A stretch of 31,930 nt of DNA from a virus. How positions within the stretch are numbered: the stretch's first letter is position 1; the number at the start of each line of letters is the position of its first letter. The notes beneath the pieces were generated by a model. The model was not told where the DNA came from. It saw only the letters and a list, made by a program, of their open reading frames with translations, and ran no database searches. Positions 17,301-24,897 of the stretch are shown piece by piece. The position numbers and the translations under genes are program-made. The stretch spans positions 1 through 31,930 of IMG/VR virus record IMGVR_UViG_3300032083_000034; one strand, 5' to 3'.

Positions 17301-17697
17301 TGGTTTATCCTTTCTTCGTAATGTTTAAAACATAATAGTTCTAACATACCAAATCTGTAATTAAAACCTATACATGCAAACTTACCACAAAAGCATTTCT
17401 TTTGACCATGTTGTTGATGTGTCCAGTTGTATAAATCATTAACTGAAACAGTCTTGCCTTTTACTTTTTCTTTTTGCGTAAGTCTAAGTCGTGTTTCCGA
17501 CTACCTCTTAGAAATGAATTAACTCTACCCATAGACCATGCCGCCATAGGAACTCTACGACTACCTGCGGATAAGAAAGCACCCTGTCCTCTACGATACA
17601 CTTTTGCTAATGTTGTATAAGTATATTTCTTAGATGCCTTTGCTTTTCTTTGTAAGGTTGCTTTTACAGTAGCGGATAATGGTTTAGCTTTTACCAT
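17255..17697 (-). CDS. Possible -1 frameshift product: DUF5824-like domain plus cysteine-rich extension, 147 aa
   Basis: The 78-aa gene ends CGC AAA AAG AAA AAG TAA. In the -1 frame, 69 further codons are open to TGA at 17255-17257. They encode convincing protein: SVNDLYNWTHQQHGQKKCFC, GKFACIGFNYRFGMLELLCF and KHYEERINQC. Five cysteines and several histidines suggest a metal site. No ATG, GTG or TTG precedes the cysteine region in that frame, so it must be reached by slippage at one of the AAA AAG pairs (17464-17476), by an unusual start, or the sequence has an indel. Length fits a -1 shift (443 nt plus 1 equals 148 codons). The extension looks genuine. How it is translated is the open point. 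Confidence 0.55.
17461..17697 (-). CDS. Small basic head-module protein, DUF5824-like, 78 aa
   Basis: The sequence includes KAKASKKYTYTTLAKVYRRG, QGAFLSAGSRRVPMAAWSMG and RVNSFLRGSRKHDLDLRKKKK. The YRRGQGAFLSAGSR...W..GRVNSF pattern is a recognisable short domain (DUF5824-like) found repeatedly in marine phages. Its role is unknown. The ATG overlaps the upstream stop (TAATG). The end is an alternating AAA AAG tract directly before the stop, see the frameshift entry. Strong positive charge is shared with the neighbouring small genes. Confidence 0.8.
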   Translation of the reverse strand: MVKAKPLSATVKATLQRKAKASKKYTYTTLAKVYRRGQGAFLSAGSRRVPMAAWSMGRVNSFLRGSRKHDLDLRKKKK

Positions 17698-17870
17698 TAG
17701 GCTTTAGTTCTTGATTTTAGTAATGACATAGGGATGCGTTTACCTGCTTTATATAATGCTGATACTTTTTTGATTAATGATGCTCGTCTTGTTCTCTTAG
17801 CACCTTTTAAACCTGATAAATATTTTTTAGGTACTTTAGTTTTTTTATCTTTAGGAACTCGTCTAGCCAT
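17697..17870 (-). CDS. Small basic protein, 57 aa
   Basis: The sequence includes VPKDKKTKVPKKYLSGLKGA and KRTRRASLIKKVSALYKAGK. The VPKKYLSGLKG...SRA-type motif followed by a Y.AGK..P helix is a recurring small phage domain I have seen beside DUF5824-like proteins. No function is known to me. It is coupled by TAATG to the virion protein upstream and to the 78-aa gene downstream. It is highly basic and lacks cysteine or aromatic clusters. Confidence 0.8.
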   Translation of the reverse strand: MARRVPKDKKTKVPKKYLSGLKGAKRTRRASLIKKVSALYKAGKRIPMSLLKSRTKA

Positions 17871-18583
17871 TAAGATTGGTCAATCTTTTCCAAGATTAAT
17901 TCAAATCCACCACTGACTGCTGATGTGGCACTAGATTTAGCAATTAACTCAATATCTGTCTTTTCAGTAATGACAATAGGAACTACATAATTTTTTTCTA
18001 TAAAACCACCTCTTGTAGTAATGAATGATTTTGTACTCCAAACATTACCATTAGATATATCTTTAGTAATAAATCTAATTTCGTTTTCTAAATCTTTTGA
18101 ACTACCTACATCTAATTGCAATAAATAAGCATTGTATTTTCTTGGCACTGTATAAACGCACATTAAAGTTTGTCCATAAGTAGGTCTAATCTGTGCTACT
18201 GTTGTTGATGATACTGTAATTGATATTGTACCTACATTCGCATTTCCTGTATTGGCAGTTGTCATTATTGCTCTAAATACTCTAATAAAGTTAGTTGAAC
18301 CTGCACTTCCACCTATCGTTAATGTTTCAGTAGCTAAATCATAATTACTATCTAATCCCTGTATCTCTACAGTTCCAGTATTATCATCTGTACTAGAACT
18401 TGTAGCAGTTGCAGTACCTGCACTTGATGGATAACTGTATGTATTGTTTCCATCCCAAATTGTTTCAAAGGATGTACCTACTGCGGTATTTAAACCAAAT
18501 TTAGAAATTCCTAAAAAATTTTGAACTAATCCTTTTTGTACGGATAATCCTAAAGGAAAATTATACAAATTACTTAATGCCAT
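17870..18583 (-). CDS. Beta-rich virion-type protein, 237 aa
   Basis: The product is rich in Thr, Ser, Gly and Asn and shows long alternating strands: FGLNTAVGTSFETIWDGNNTY, GTVEIQGLDSNYDLATETLTI, GNANVGTISITVSSTTVAQI, QTLMCVYTVPRKYNAYLLQL and GGFELILEK. The IWDG...Y, VQGLD and YTVP..YNAYLL motifs occur in a family common in marine podo- and siphoviruses that I recall as structural but not functionally defined. It lies just after the portal with a TAATG link. A capsid decoration or internal virion protein is possible. Confidence 0.7.
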   Translation of the reverse strand: MALSNLYNFPLGLSVQKGLVQNFLGISKFGLNTAVGTSFETIWDGNNTYSYPSSAGTATATSSSTDDNTGTVEIQGLDSNYDLATETLTIGGSAGSTNFIRVFRAIMTTANTGNANVGTISITVSSTTVAQIRPTYGQTLMCVYTVPRKYNAYLLQLDVGSSKDLENEIRFITKDISNGNVWSTKSFITTRGGFIEKNYVVPIVITEKTDIELIAKSSATSAVSGGFELILEKIDQS

Positions 18584-20001
18584 TATTCTTCTATTTCTTC
18601 TCCTTCTATGGTTGGCGTACTAAATTGTCCAATATTGACAGCTTTTGCATCTATTTCATTATCAATAGTATTAATCTTTTCATCATCATCTACGACTGCT
18701 CTTGCAATCTGTTTATCTACTTCTTTAACAAAACTATCAGACTGAACGCCACTAGCTTTTGCCATTTGTAGGAATTGTAAGTCGGATGCGTAATCTCTAA
18801 GATTGAAACTATCAGGATAAATTATTTCACCATCAAATTCTCTGCCTTGCCATTCAGCGAATAAATTCCAAATTTGTTCTTCTGCGTTTTGTAAATAGTC
18901 AGCCTTCTCAGATAATCTAGCGTTTAATAATTGAAATTCTGTTTGTAAGGCTATACCTGACTGTACTCTATCCTGAGTGGCTCTTACTGCACCCATATGT
19001 GTAATTCTATTAATAGATTCTACCTTCATATTGATGTTATTCATTATGCCATCTAATGACTGTGAACTAGGTTGGATAAGATAGGGTTTTAAGTTGGGTT
19101 CTAAATCTTCAGGCATTTCAATAATAGAACCTGCACCTGCACTAGCCTCTACATTAGGTGTCTTAACTAAACTTGGGTGATTTGATAATCTGATTAATTG
19201 TTCAATCTCAGAATAATCATTATAGATAGCTTTTTGTAATTCAGCTACATCATTTAAATCAGATATGCCAATACCTCTACGCTGAGATTTTTGATTATAT
19301 AAAACAACAGCAGGAATCTTTCCTAACATATTTGGCATTTCATCAACCATTATTGGTTTAGATGTGGAATAGCCTTTATTAAATTCTGCAACTCTGTAAG
19401 TAGTAATATCTTCCATAGTCCAAACTCTAATAGTTGCCATGTCATCAAATAAATCTTCTAGTAGTGTTAATGATGTTAAAATGTATTTACCATTTAAACT
19501 GCGTTCAAAATTCCAGTTTAAGACGTTCTCAGGTGTATAAAGACTCATGTATGGTCTAATGTCTAATTGTAATTCTTCTGCTCTAGTTTGTGTTTGTACC
19601 GCAGGTTTATCTAACATTGCCCAACAAGTACCATAGATAGATGCGTTTACTTGCATCTCTCTGATGACATTGTTGAATGACCTTCCATCTAAATCAGCGT
19701 CATTAAGGAATGAATTTAATTGTTCATCACCATTCATAGAACCATAATTTCTTGTAGGTGGTACTCGGAATAAGAAAGACGAATAGATTTGTACCACATT
19801 CTTACAATGATTATCTATGGGAGTATTTTCTGCTCGTTTTAAATATTCTTCATCTGTTTCTAAAATATATCGGTTAAGTTGATAACCATTTTGGTAATCT
19901 TGTCCACCCAAGTATGACATCAAATGAAAATGCCAATCGGCAAACTTTTCTTCATAATGTTTGTGTTTTTGGGTTAAAAATTCTCTACTGTATAATGCCA
20001 T
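18583..20001 (-). CDS. Portal protein
   Basis: The 472-aa product opens MALYSREFLTQKHKHYEEKF; the best ATG is at 20001, which overlaps the TerL stop as TAATG and has GGTGGAG just upstream. An ATG three codons earlier exists but is less well placed. Features include NHCKNVVQIYSSFLFRVPPT, DGRSFNNVIREMQVNASIYG, GKIPAVVLYNQKSQRRGIG, AIYNDYSEIEQLIRLSNHPSL and TQDRVQSGIALQTEFQLLNA, all usual in DUF4055-type/large portal families. A C-terminal helical, acidic tail ends EGEEIEE. It forms the dodecameric DNA gate. Confidence 0.9.
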   Translation of the reverse strand: MALYSREFLTQKHKHYEEKFADWHFHLMSYLGGQDYQNGYQLNRYILETDEEYLKRAENTPIDNHCKNVVQIYSSFLFRVPPTRNYGSMNGDEQLNSFLNDADLDGRSFNNVIREMQVNASIYGTCWAMLDKPAVQTQTRAEELQLDIRPYMSLYTPENVLNWNFERSLNGKYILTSLTLLEDLFDDMATIRVWTMEDITTYRVAEFNKGYSTSKPIMVDEMPNMLGKIPAVVLYNQKSQRRGIGISDLNDVAELQKAIYNDYSEIEQLIRLSNHPSLVKTPNVEASAGAGSIIEMPEDLEPNLKPYLIQPSSQSLDGIMNNINMKVESINRITHMGAVRATQDRVQSGIALQTEFQLLNARLSEKADYLQNAEEQIWNLFAEWQGREFDGEIIYPDSFNLRDYASDLQFLQMAKASGVQSDSFVKEVDKQIARAVVDDDEKINTIDNEIDAKAVNIGQFSTPTIEGEEIEE

Positions 20002-21221
20002 TAACTCCACCTCTTGGGTTTACTTGGTGTAAACTGTCTTTTGACAGGGTATAAATATTCCACTAAATATCCTAATGCATCATTCATATGGTCGTAATTG
20101 TTGTCCTTGTCAGGCACAGTTGTTCCTTCTTTATAAATTTGTCTTTCAATGCTTTTTAGCATAGTTTTGCATTTATTTGCAATAAATAATGTTCTGTCAC
20201 CAACTCCGTTCTTCAATTTAGTATTCACTGCATTTATTCTATCTCTAATGAGTGGATGATTATTTCTTACTCTGATATTAAATCCTGCATTTTTTAATAT
20301 AGCTAAATCTGTGACACCACCTGCTGATGTTTTTCTTTGCTTTGACGCAGGGTCAGGATAAATAAATATATGCTTATCCTTAAATCTATTTTTGATTTCT
20401 TGTACCATTTCGTCAGTATTAGAACTATAGATAACAATCTCTTCATAGAGATAAACATTATTGCCTTTTAACTCACATATCACAGCACTCATTGGGTCTA
20501 TATTGAAGTCCATGCCAATATGTATTTCATCAGTTTCAGGAATATAATTATCTATAACATTCTCTTTTCTATCAAAGTTATAATATATTTGACCTGCATA
20601 ATTCACAAATGAACCCATATACTCTTGTTGAAATGTTCTTTCGTCTAGGTCTTGTTTAGCTTGTTCTATTTCTTGTGGTGATACCCTGCCACCATCTAAG
20701 GTAGTAAATTGAAATGATGCCCAGTTATTTGGGTCTTCATCAGCTTTAGTAAATAGGTTATAACTCCAGTTTCCATATCCTCTAGGTGTGCCACAGAATA
20801 AAGCTGAACCATTCCTATCAGATAAAGTTGGTCTTAAAATTTCATACCAAGTATTCTCTCTAATATCTGCGAACTCATCCATAATTAAAAAATCTAATCC
20901 TACACCTCTAAGGCTATTTTCATTATCTGCACCCCTTAATGATATAGTTGAGCCATTTCTTAATGTAATAGTCAAGTCAGAGTTATTAACGGATTTAATC
21001 CATTTATGTGCGGTTAGCTTTTCTATTAAGTCAGTCCAAACAATCGTCTTAGCCATTCTATAAGTTGGTGCTACATACCAAACCTTACGTTTAGGATATC
21101 GGCTAAACTTAGCTATCTCAGTGACGGATAAAAAAGTTTTTCCCCACCGCCTCCCTGCGATAATGCACCGAAATCTTTTATCACATTCAAGAACTTGTTT
21201 TTGAGGTTTACTTAGTGGCAA
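20001..21221 (-). CDS. terL: Terminase large subunit
   Basis: The 406-aa protein has an N-terminal packaging ATPase and a C-terminal nuclease. Walker A is AGRRWGKT (residues 22-29). The adenine/arginine region VWYVAPTYRMAK follows. Walker B is LIMDE (112-116) and the coupling motif is CGTPRG. The nuclease domain shows HIGMDFNIDP (first acidic residue) and IYPDPASKQRKT, then the C-terminal NNYDHMNDALGY with conserved Asp/His/Asn. It overlaps the XF1762-like gene by 14 nt and is followed by the portal gene. Cohesive-end versus headful packaging cannot be decided from sequence alone; the circular assembly fits headful or terminal redundancy. Confidence 0.97.
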   Translation of the reverse strand: MPLSKPQKQVLECDKRFRCIIAGRRWGKTFLSVTEIAKFSRYPKRKVWYVAPTYRMAKTIVWTDLIEKLTAHKWIKSVNNSDLTITLRNGSTISLRGADNENSLRGVGLDFLIMDEFADIRENTWYEILRPTLSDRNGSALFCGTPRGYGNWSYNLFTKADEDPNNWASFQFTTLDGGRVSPQEIEQAKQDLDERTFQQEYMGSFVNYAGQIYYNFDRKENVIDNYIPETDEIHIGMDFNIDPMSAVICELKGNNVYLYEEIVIYSSNTDEMVQEIKNRFKDKHIFIYPDPASKQRKTSAGGVTDLAILKNAGFNIRVRNNHPLIRDRINAVNTKLKNGVGDRTLFIANKCKTMLKSIERQIYKEGTTVPDKDNNYDHMNDALGYLVEYLYPVKRQFTPSKPKRWS

Positions 21222-21702
21222 TAATTAAACAACCTTTTTCCCATCTATATTTTATTTTTTTATATATCTCTTGATTTTGTCTAACTATACCATCTTGCTT
21301 TTGTTTATTTAACCAAGCCTTAGAACTATCTTTAGTTTGACTTACAATTCGCATCCCAATAGCTTTACAAGCTGCTGATTTTTCTTCTATCAAGGTATAA
21401 GTAATCATTCTTTGATAGCCTAGAGCATCTGCAACTCTCCAACATCTTCCATAAAGATAACTATTTGTGTTTCTAGGTGCGTTATCTAAGACACAAGACC
21501 TAAGTAATTCTAATGTTTTCTTATCATCTAATGTTGCAGATATAGGTCTGCCACATATAGCAACACCAACTAGGTTATTTTCATGTAAAACACCTATTGA
21601 GAACTTATGTCCTTGAACTTTTTTGTTATGACTATGATGTTCTGTGACAAATTCATTAGCTTCTTTTAATGAGATTGGAATAGTGGTGAAGTTTTTAGAC
21701 AC
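21208..21702 (-). CDS. XF1762 / Mom-like GNAT-fold protein, 164 aa
   Basis: The start is GTG, overlapping the TerS stop as TAGTG. Motifs are PISLKEANEFVTEHHSHNKK, QGHKFSIGVLHENNLVGVAI, CGRPIS, LYGRCWRVADALGYQRMITY and AACKAIGMRI. This is the pattern of the XF1762 family. The layout (HH near the start, a GHKFSIGV strand, CGRP, A.ALGY..MITYT) resembles phage Mu Mom, a GNAT-like enzyme that modifies adenine in phage DNA to block restriction. A DNA-modification role is therefore an inference. The position between the terminase genes suggests action on DNA about to be packaged. Confidence 0.7.
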   Translation of the reverse strand: MSKNFTTIPISLKEANEFVTEHHSHNKKVQGHKFSIGVLHENNLVGVAICGRPISATLDDKKTLELLRSCVLDNAPRNTNSYLYGRCWRVADALGYQRMITYTLIEEKSAACKAIGMRIVSQTKDSSKAWLNKQKQDGIVRQNQEIYKKIKYRWEKGCLIIATK

Positions 21703-22004
21703 TAATCTACACTAAATGGCAATGGTTCATTTTCATCAGATACCATTCCACCATCTGATTGACCTAATTCATTCTTGCCTAACCATATAGCCATAGTTGC
21801 GTTTCCATTCTCAGCTATCTTCCATTGTATCTGTCTTAAACGTAGTTTTTTCAAACTTCTGCCTTTTGTAAGATATTCGGAATAACTCTTTCTAATAGTC
21901 GCTTCATTACAGTTAAAGAAATCTGCAATCTCAACATTAGTACAACCAAATGAAGCCAATTTTTGAACTTCCTCCCCATTGATATTTAATTTCGGTCTTG
22001 CCAT
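21702..22004 (-). CDS. Terminase small subunit-like HTH protein
   Basis: The 100-aa protein carries a helix-turn-helix near residues 19-48 (FGCTNVEIADFFNCNEATIR), then a basic helix (KGRSLKKLRLRQIQWKIAENG) and MAIWLGKNELGQ. Small terminases share this layout: a DNA-binding HTH followed by an oligomerisation helix. It is the first gene after the probable late promoter and lies one gene before TerL. A transcription factor is the alternative. The ATG at 22004 follows AGAGGA. Confidence 0.8.
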   Translation of the reverse strand: MARPKLNINGEEVQKLASFGCTNVEIADFFNCNEATIRKSYSEYLTKGRSLKKLRLRQIQWKIAENGNATMAIWLGKNELGQSDGGMVSDENEPLPFSVD

Positions 22005-22020
22005 ATTGTCCTCTTTCTGT

Positions 22021-22072
22021 GCGTAGAGTGTACGCTAATTGCTTTATATCAATAATAGACACTATTAATCAA
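22021..22072 (-). promoter_or_regulatory. Probable late promoter with two palindromic operators
   Basis: On the minus strand, TTGATT (22072-22067) and TATAAA (22048-22043) are 18 nt apart, a reasonable sigma-70 promoter driving TerS and the virion genes. A 15-bp palindrome TAATAGACACTATTA (22053-22067) occupies the spacer and touches the -35 box. A second, GCGTA-GAGTG-TACGC (22021-22035), sits where transcription would begin. The -35 box overlaps the methyltransferase stop codon. A repressor or activator binding both sites would control the packaging and structure operon; the ribbon-helix-helix protein at 27163 is a candidate. Confidence 0.6.
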
Positions 22073-23208
22073 TTTATTTTTTCTGCCTTTTGTCCTGTGT
22101 ATTGTTCCCAACGCTTGACAATTACATCAATATACTTTGGGTCTAACTCCATCATATAGCATTTACGATTAGTTTTTTCACAAGCAATCATAGTTGAACC
22201 ACTACCACCAAAAAAATCTATAATAATATCATCTGATTTTGATGAATTTTTTAATGCTCTATCAATAAAAGCAACAGGTTTCGGTGTTGTATGACCTTTT
22301 AAATTTTCTTTATGAATTTTCCAAACAGAAGTTTGTTTTCTATCACCAAACCAAGAATGAGTGCCTGTTTTATTCCACCCATATAAACAAGGTTCGTGAA
22401 TAGATTGATAATCTGTTTGTGATAATGTTAATGAATTTTTTTCCCAAATAATCATTGAACTAAAATGAAAATAATTTCTGAATGTTTTATGAAAAATATC
22501 TGCACATCTATCAGAATGAAAACAATAAATAGAGGCACCAGATTTAGAAAATAATTGATAATGATAAAATGATTTTTCCAATAATTGTTCTAATCCTTCT
22601 CTATCATCATTATTAATACCTTTATAATCAACACCATATGGAGGGTCAGTAAATATCATATCTGCTTTTTGATTATCCATTAATTTTTCTAATAATTCTG
22701 TGTCAGTGCTATCCCCACACATCAATCTATGTTCACCAAGTTTATATATATCCCCTAGTTGTGCCTTTGGTTCTTCAGGTGTTTCAGGAACTGCATCTTC
22801 ATCTGTTAGTCCATCTTTCTCACCTACAATTATTTTCTCTAACTCATCAGGGTCAAATCCTGTTAGTTCTAAATCATAATTATTATCTAGTAAGTCAGTA
22901 AACTCTTGAATTAATAAACCCATATCCCAATCAGAATATTCATTGGTTTTATTATCAGCTATTCTATATGCCTTTGCTTTTTCAGGTGGTAAGTCAGCAA
23001 TGGTGACAGGAATAGTTTTTAAGTTTAAAGACTTGGCGGCTTCATACCTACCATGTCCAACTATAATAACTCCTGCTCTGTCAACTACTATGGGTTGTTG
23101 GAAACCAAATTCTTTAATTGATTGTGCAACTTTATTTATATCGTATTTATGTCTCGGATTTTTTTGATAAGGTTTGATGTCGCTTATCGCTTTATCTTGT
23201 ACTATCAT
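22069..23208 (-). CDS. ParB-like domain fused to beta-class DNA methyltransferase
   Basis: The 379-aa protein has an N-terminal ParB/Srx-like domain (1-105; IKPYQKNPRH, FGFQQPIVVD, GHGRYEAAKSL). After a linker it has a methyltransferase domain with catalytic TDPPYGVDYKG (DPPY at 188-191) and SAM-binding FFGGSGST (332-339). The DPPY-before-FxGxG order is that of the beta class of N6-adenine or N4-cytosine enzymes. No partner restriction endonuclease is adjacent, so it is an orphan enzyme that likely protects phage DNA or marks it for packaging or replication. It is linked by TAATG to a 59-aa gene upstream and precedes the late promoter. Confidence 0.93.
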   Translation of the reverse strand: MIVQDKAISDIKPYQKNPRHKYDINKVAQSIKEFGFQQPIVVDRAGVIIVGHGRYEAAKSLNLKTIPVTIADLPPEKAKAYRIADNKTNEYSDWDMGLLIQEFTDLLDNNYDLELTGFDPDELEKIIVGEKDGLTDEDAVPETPEEPKAQLGDIYKLGEHRLMCGDSTDTELLEKLMDNQKADMIFTDPPYGVDYKGINNDDREGLEQLLEKSFYHYQLFSKSGASIYCFHSDRCADIFHKTFRNYFHFSSMIIWEKNSLTLSQTDYQSIHEPCLYGWNKTGTHSWFGDRKQTSVWKIHKENLKGHTTPKPVAFIDRALKNSSKSDDIIIDFFGGSGSTMIACEKTNRKCYMMELDPKYIDVIVKRWEQYTGQKAEKIN

Positions 23209-23387
23209 TAGTGATAAGTGACTTGAGGTTGAAGTTGATATCCCATGATGCTCATAACATACTCTAAACTTTTTTCTGCATCTTCTTTACTTTCAAAGAT
23301 ACCATAATTAACAAAAGCTGAGAATGTTCCATCCTTGTTATCAATAATAATATAATTCTGTGGATTTTGCATATCTGTTTTACTCAT
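23208..23387 (-). CDS. Small hypothetical protein, 59 aa
   Basis: Read directly from the sequence: MSKTDMQNPQNYIIIDNKDG, then FSAFVNYGIFESKEDAEKSL and EYVMSIMGYQLQPQVTYH. A short strand pair (NYIIIDNKDGTFSAF) followed by a helix suggests a small alpha/beta fold. Its TAA overlaps the methyltransferase ATG, so the two are translationally coupled and it may be an accessory of that enzyme. No clear Shine-Dalgarno lies before the ATG at 23387. Confidence 0.7.
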   Translation of the reverse strand: MSKTDMQNPQNYIIIDNKDGTFSAFVNYGIFESKEDAEKSLEYVMSIMGYQLQPQVTYH

Positions 23388-23567
23388 TTAACAATTCAAA
23401 GATAACAATTTATTTCTATATTCCAACCATGAATGTTTATCATATTACTAACAAATCTATCAGTTTTTTTCTTAACCTTTTCAAGTTTGATAATGCTCCT
23501 AAAGGCATTGACCAATTTGTAGAAGTAGAATTTAGAAAGCAAGATAGGGAGTGGGCGAAACTCCATT
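23388..23567. other. 180-nt gap with conflicting short frames on both strands
   Basis: Two overlapping frames are open here. On the minus strand, an ATG at 23564, just after the DUF1376 stop, gives 56 aa (MEFRPLPILL start, KLEKVKKKTDRFVSNMIN, IHGWNIEINC). On the plus strand, an ATG at 23430 gives 53 aa running to 23590 (DNAPKGIDQFVEVEFRKQDR, EWAKLHFMSRHSQ). The C-terminal half of each looks protein-like, and neither has a good ribosome binding site. A GGAGT/ACTCC inverted repeat lies just after the upstream stop. I cannot decide which is real. Operon direction favours the minus frame. Confidence 0.4.
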
Positions 23568-24398
23568 TTATGTCTCGCCATTCGCAATAGCTTTATCTAG
23601 TTCTTCAATATAACTAACTGACCATGATAAAGGCTTAATACCTTTTTTACGCATATCTATATCACCTTTTAACTTCCATTCTCGCATTTCCTCATTTGAT
23701 TTTTCTTTAACAGGTGTCACTTCAAGATATATCTTTTTCCTCAAAAACCGCTCTAGTGCCTTGTAATAATCACCTTTTTGGTTTCTATAGGTGACGTACT
23801 TATCCCCTACTGATTGTTTTTGTTTATCATCTAGTTTTTTCCATTGTTGAAAGCTATCCCACTTTACTGACCTAGTATCTTTATAATCTAAAACATACTT
23901 TCGCCAGAAAGTATCAAATTCCTGCGTATATATATTTGATTTATGATTAATGGTTGGTGTGTTAGTGTGTTCGTGTGTTAGTGTGTTAGCATTGCCAACG
24001 CTATGCGTTTGCACTGCGTCCGCATTAGGTGTTGTATCCCCTTTTGGTGCACCAGAGGGGTATCGAACACCCCATCTTGCCTCTGCTGACTTGACTGCCT
24101 TTTGATGCTTTTCTTTAGCTTTTTCTATCTCTAAGTCACATCTTTTGTTGTGAATTTTACCTTCTTCAATATAGATTTTATCTTTGTTGATTAGTTCAGT
24201 TTTGATTTTCTCTATATCTTCATAGAAAGGTCTAGTCACTTGTTCCCAAGTCACTTCGTCATCAAATAACTTATTATCCTGAACGTAAATTAAATCGCAT
24301 ATTCTGCGATAGGCTAGTTCAGCTTTACCTGTAAGTGTAGAACAACCTGTCCACATATCGTTTGGACAATATTGTACGAATATCATTTTCTTTGTCAT
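23568..24398 (-). CDS. DUF1376 replication-type protein
   Basis: I place the start at 24398 because GGAGG lies 5 nt upstream, giving 276 aa; a longer upstream start has no such site. The N-terminal 100 residues (FVQYCPNDMWTGCSTLTGKA, ELAYRRICDLIYVQDNKL, then EGKIHNKRCDLEIEKAK) are the DUF1376 domain, found in phage and prophage replication initiators such as YdaU. A linker rich in Thr/Asn/His (about 125-150) precedes a C-terminal helical part with EFDTFWRKY and KALERFLRKKIYL. It likely helps load or start replication at the phage origin. No helicase loader or helicase gene accompanies it, so host proteins are presumably used. Confidence 0.8.
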   Translation of the reverse strand: MTKKMIFVQYCPNDMWTGCSTLTGKAELAYRRICDLIYVQDNKLFDDEVTWEQVTRPFYEDIEKIKTELINKDKIYIEEGKIHNKRCDLEIEKAKEKHQKAVKSAEARWGVRYPSGAPKGDTTPNADAVQTHSVGNANTLTHEHTNTPTINHKSNIYTQEFDTFWRKYVLDYKDTRSVKWDSFQQWKKLDDKQKQSVGDKYVTYRNQKGDYYKALERFLRKKIYLEVTPVKEKSNEEMREWKLKGDIDMRKKGIKPLSWSVSYIEELDKAIANGET

Positions 24399-24537
24399 AA
24401 TTACCTCCGTTATAACATTTAATACATTTATGCTCATTTGTGTACTGTGAAATCTTTATAGACATGAATTTAGTATATTTACGCTTACAGTCCATACACT
24501 TCACAATTTCTTTTTGGCTTTTTGTAATCTTAGTCAC
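24325..24537 (-). CDS. Zinc-ribbon protein, 70 aa, GTG start
   Basis: The start GTG overlaps the previous stop as TAGTG. Two CxxC pairs (KCMDCKRKY at 14-17 and HKCIKCYNGG at 38-41) would bind one zinc. The remainder is basic. Its 3' end overlaps the DUF1376 gene by 74 nt in another frame and contains that gene's GGAGG. It lies within the replication/recombination block, so DNA or RNA binding is plausible but unproven. Confidence 0.7.
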   Translation of the reverse strand: MTKITKSQKEIVKCMDCKRKYTKFMSIKISQYTNEHKCIKCYNGGNYDKENDIRTILSKRYVDRLFYTYR

Positions 24538-24896
24538 TATTTTACTAAATCAGCTATAGGAACTAAAACCATATCGGAATTTTCACCACCATTAACTATA
24601 TTACCTTGCTGATAGTGATATTTTGCAACAACTAATAGTTTAGCTATAGGAACAATTAATATTCCTTCTGTAAATCCATTAGCATCTAAAATAAATGCCC
24701 AGTATTCAGATTTAGTTGTGGCTATACCTGATGGCTTACCTCTTGATTTATATTCAATAGCTAAATTGCCTGTTTTTTTCCATTTACAGTCAGTTTTAAC
24801 TTCAATGGGTTGATTAACTAAAATATTAGCTAATTCTTCTTCTTTCATTTGACCAAATTTTAAATCGTGTGTGAAAGTATTATTTTGTTCGTACAT
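24537..24896 (-). CDS. Small PD-(D/E)XK nuclease-like protein, 119 aa
   Basis: The best start is the ATG at 24896, with a G-run upstream; earlier in-frame codons lie inside the previous gene. The core reads KEEELANIL (acidic helix), PIEVKTDCKWKKTGNLAIEY and KSRGKPSGIATTKSEYWAFI. This gives E20/E21, D36 and E48-Y-K50, in the spacing of PD-(D/E)XK enzymes. Small proteins like this act as single-strand or branched-DNA nucleases in phage recombination sets. A binding protein without activity is the alternative. Confidence 0.75.
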   Translation of the reverse strand: MYEQNNTFTHDLKFGQMKEEELANILVNQPIEVKTDCKWKKTGNLAIEYKSRGKPSGIATTKSEYWAFILDANGFTEGILIVPIAKLLVVAKYHYQQGNIVNGGENSDMVLVPIADLVK

Positions 24897-24897
24897 A

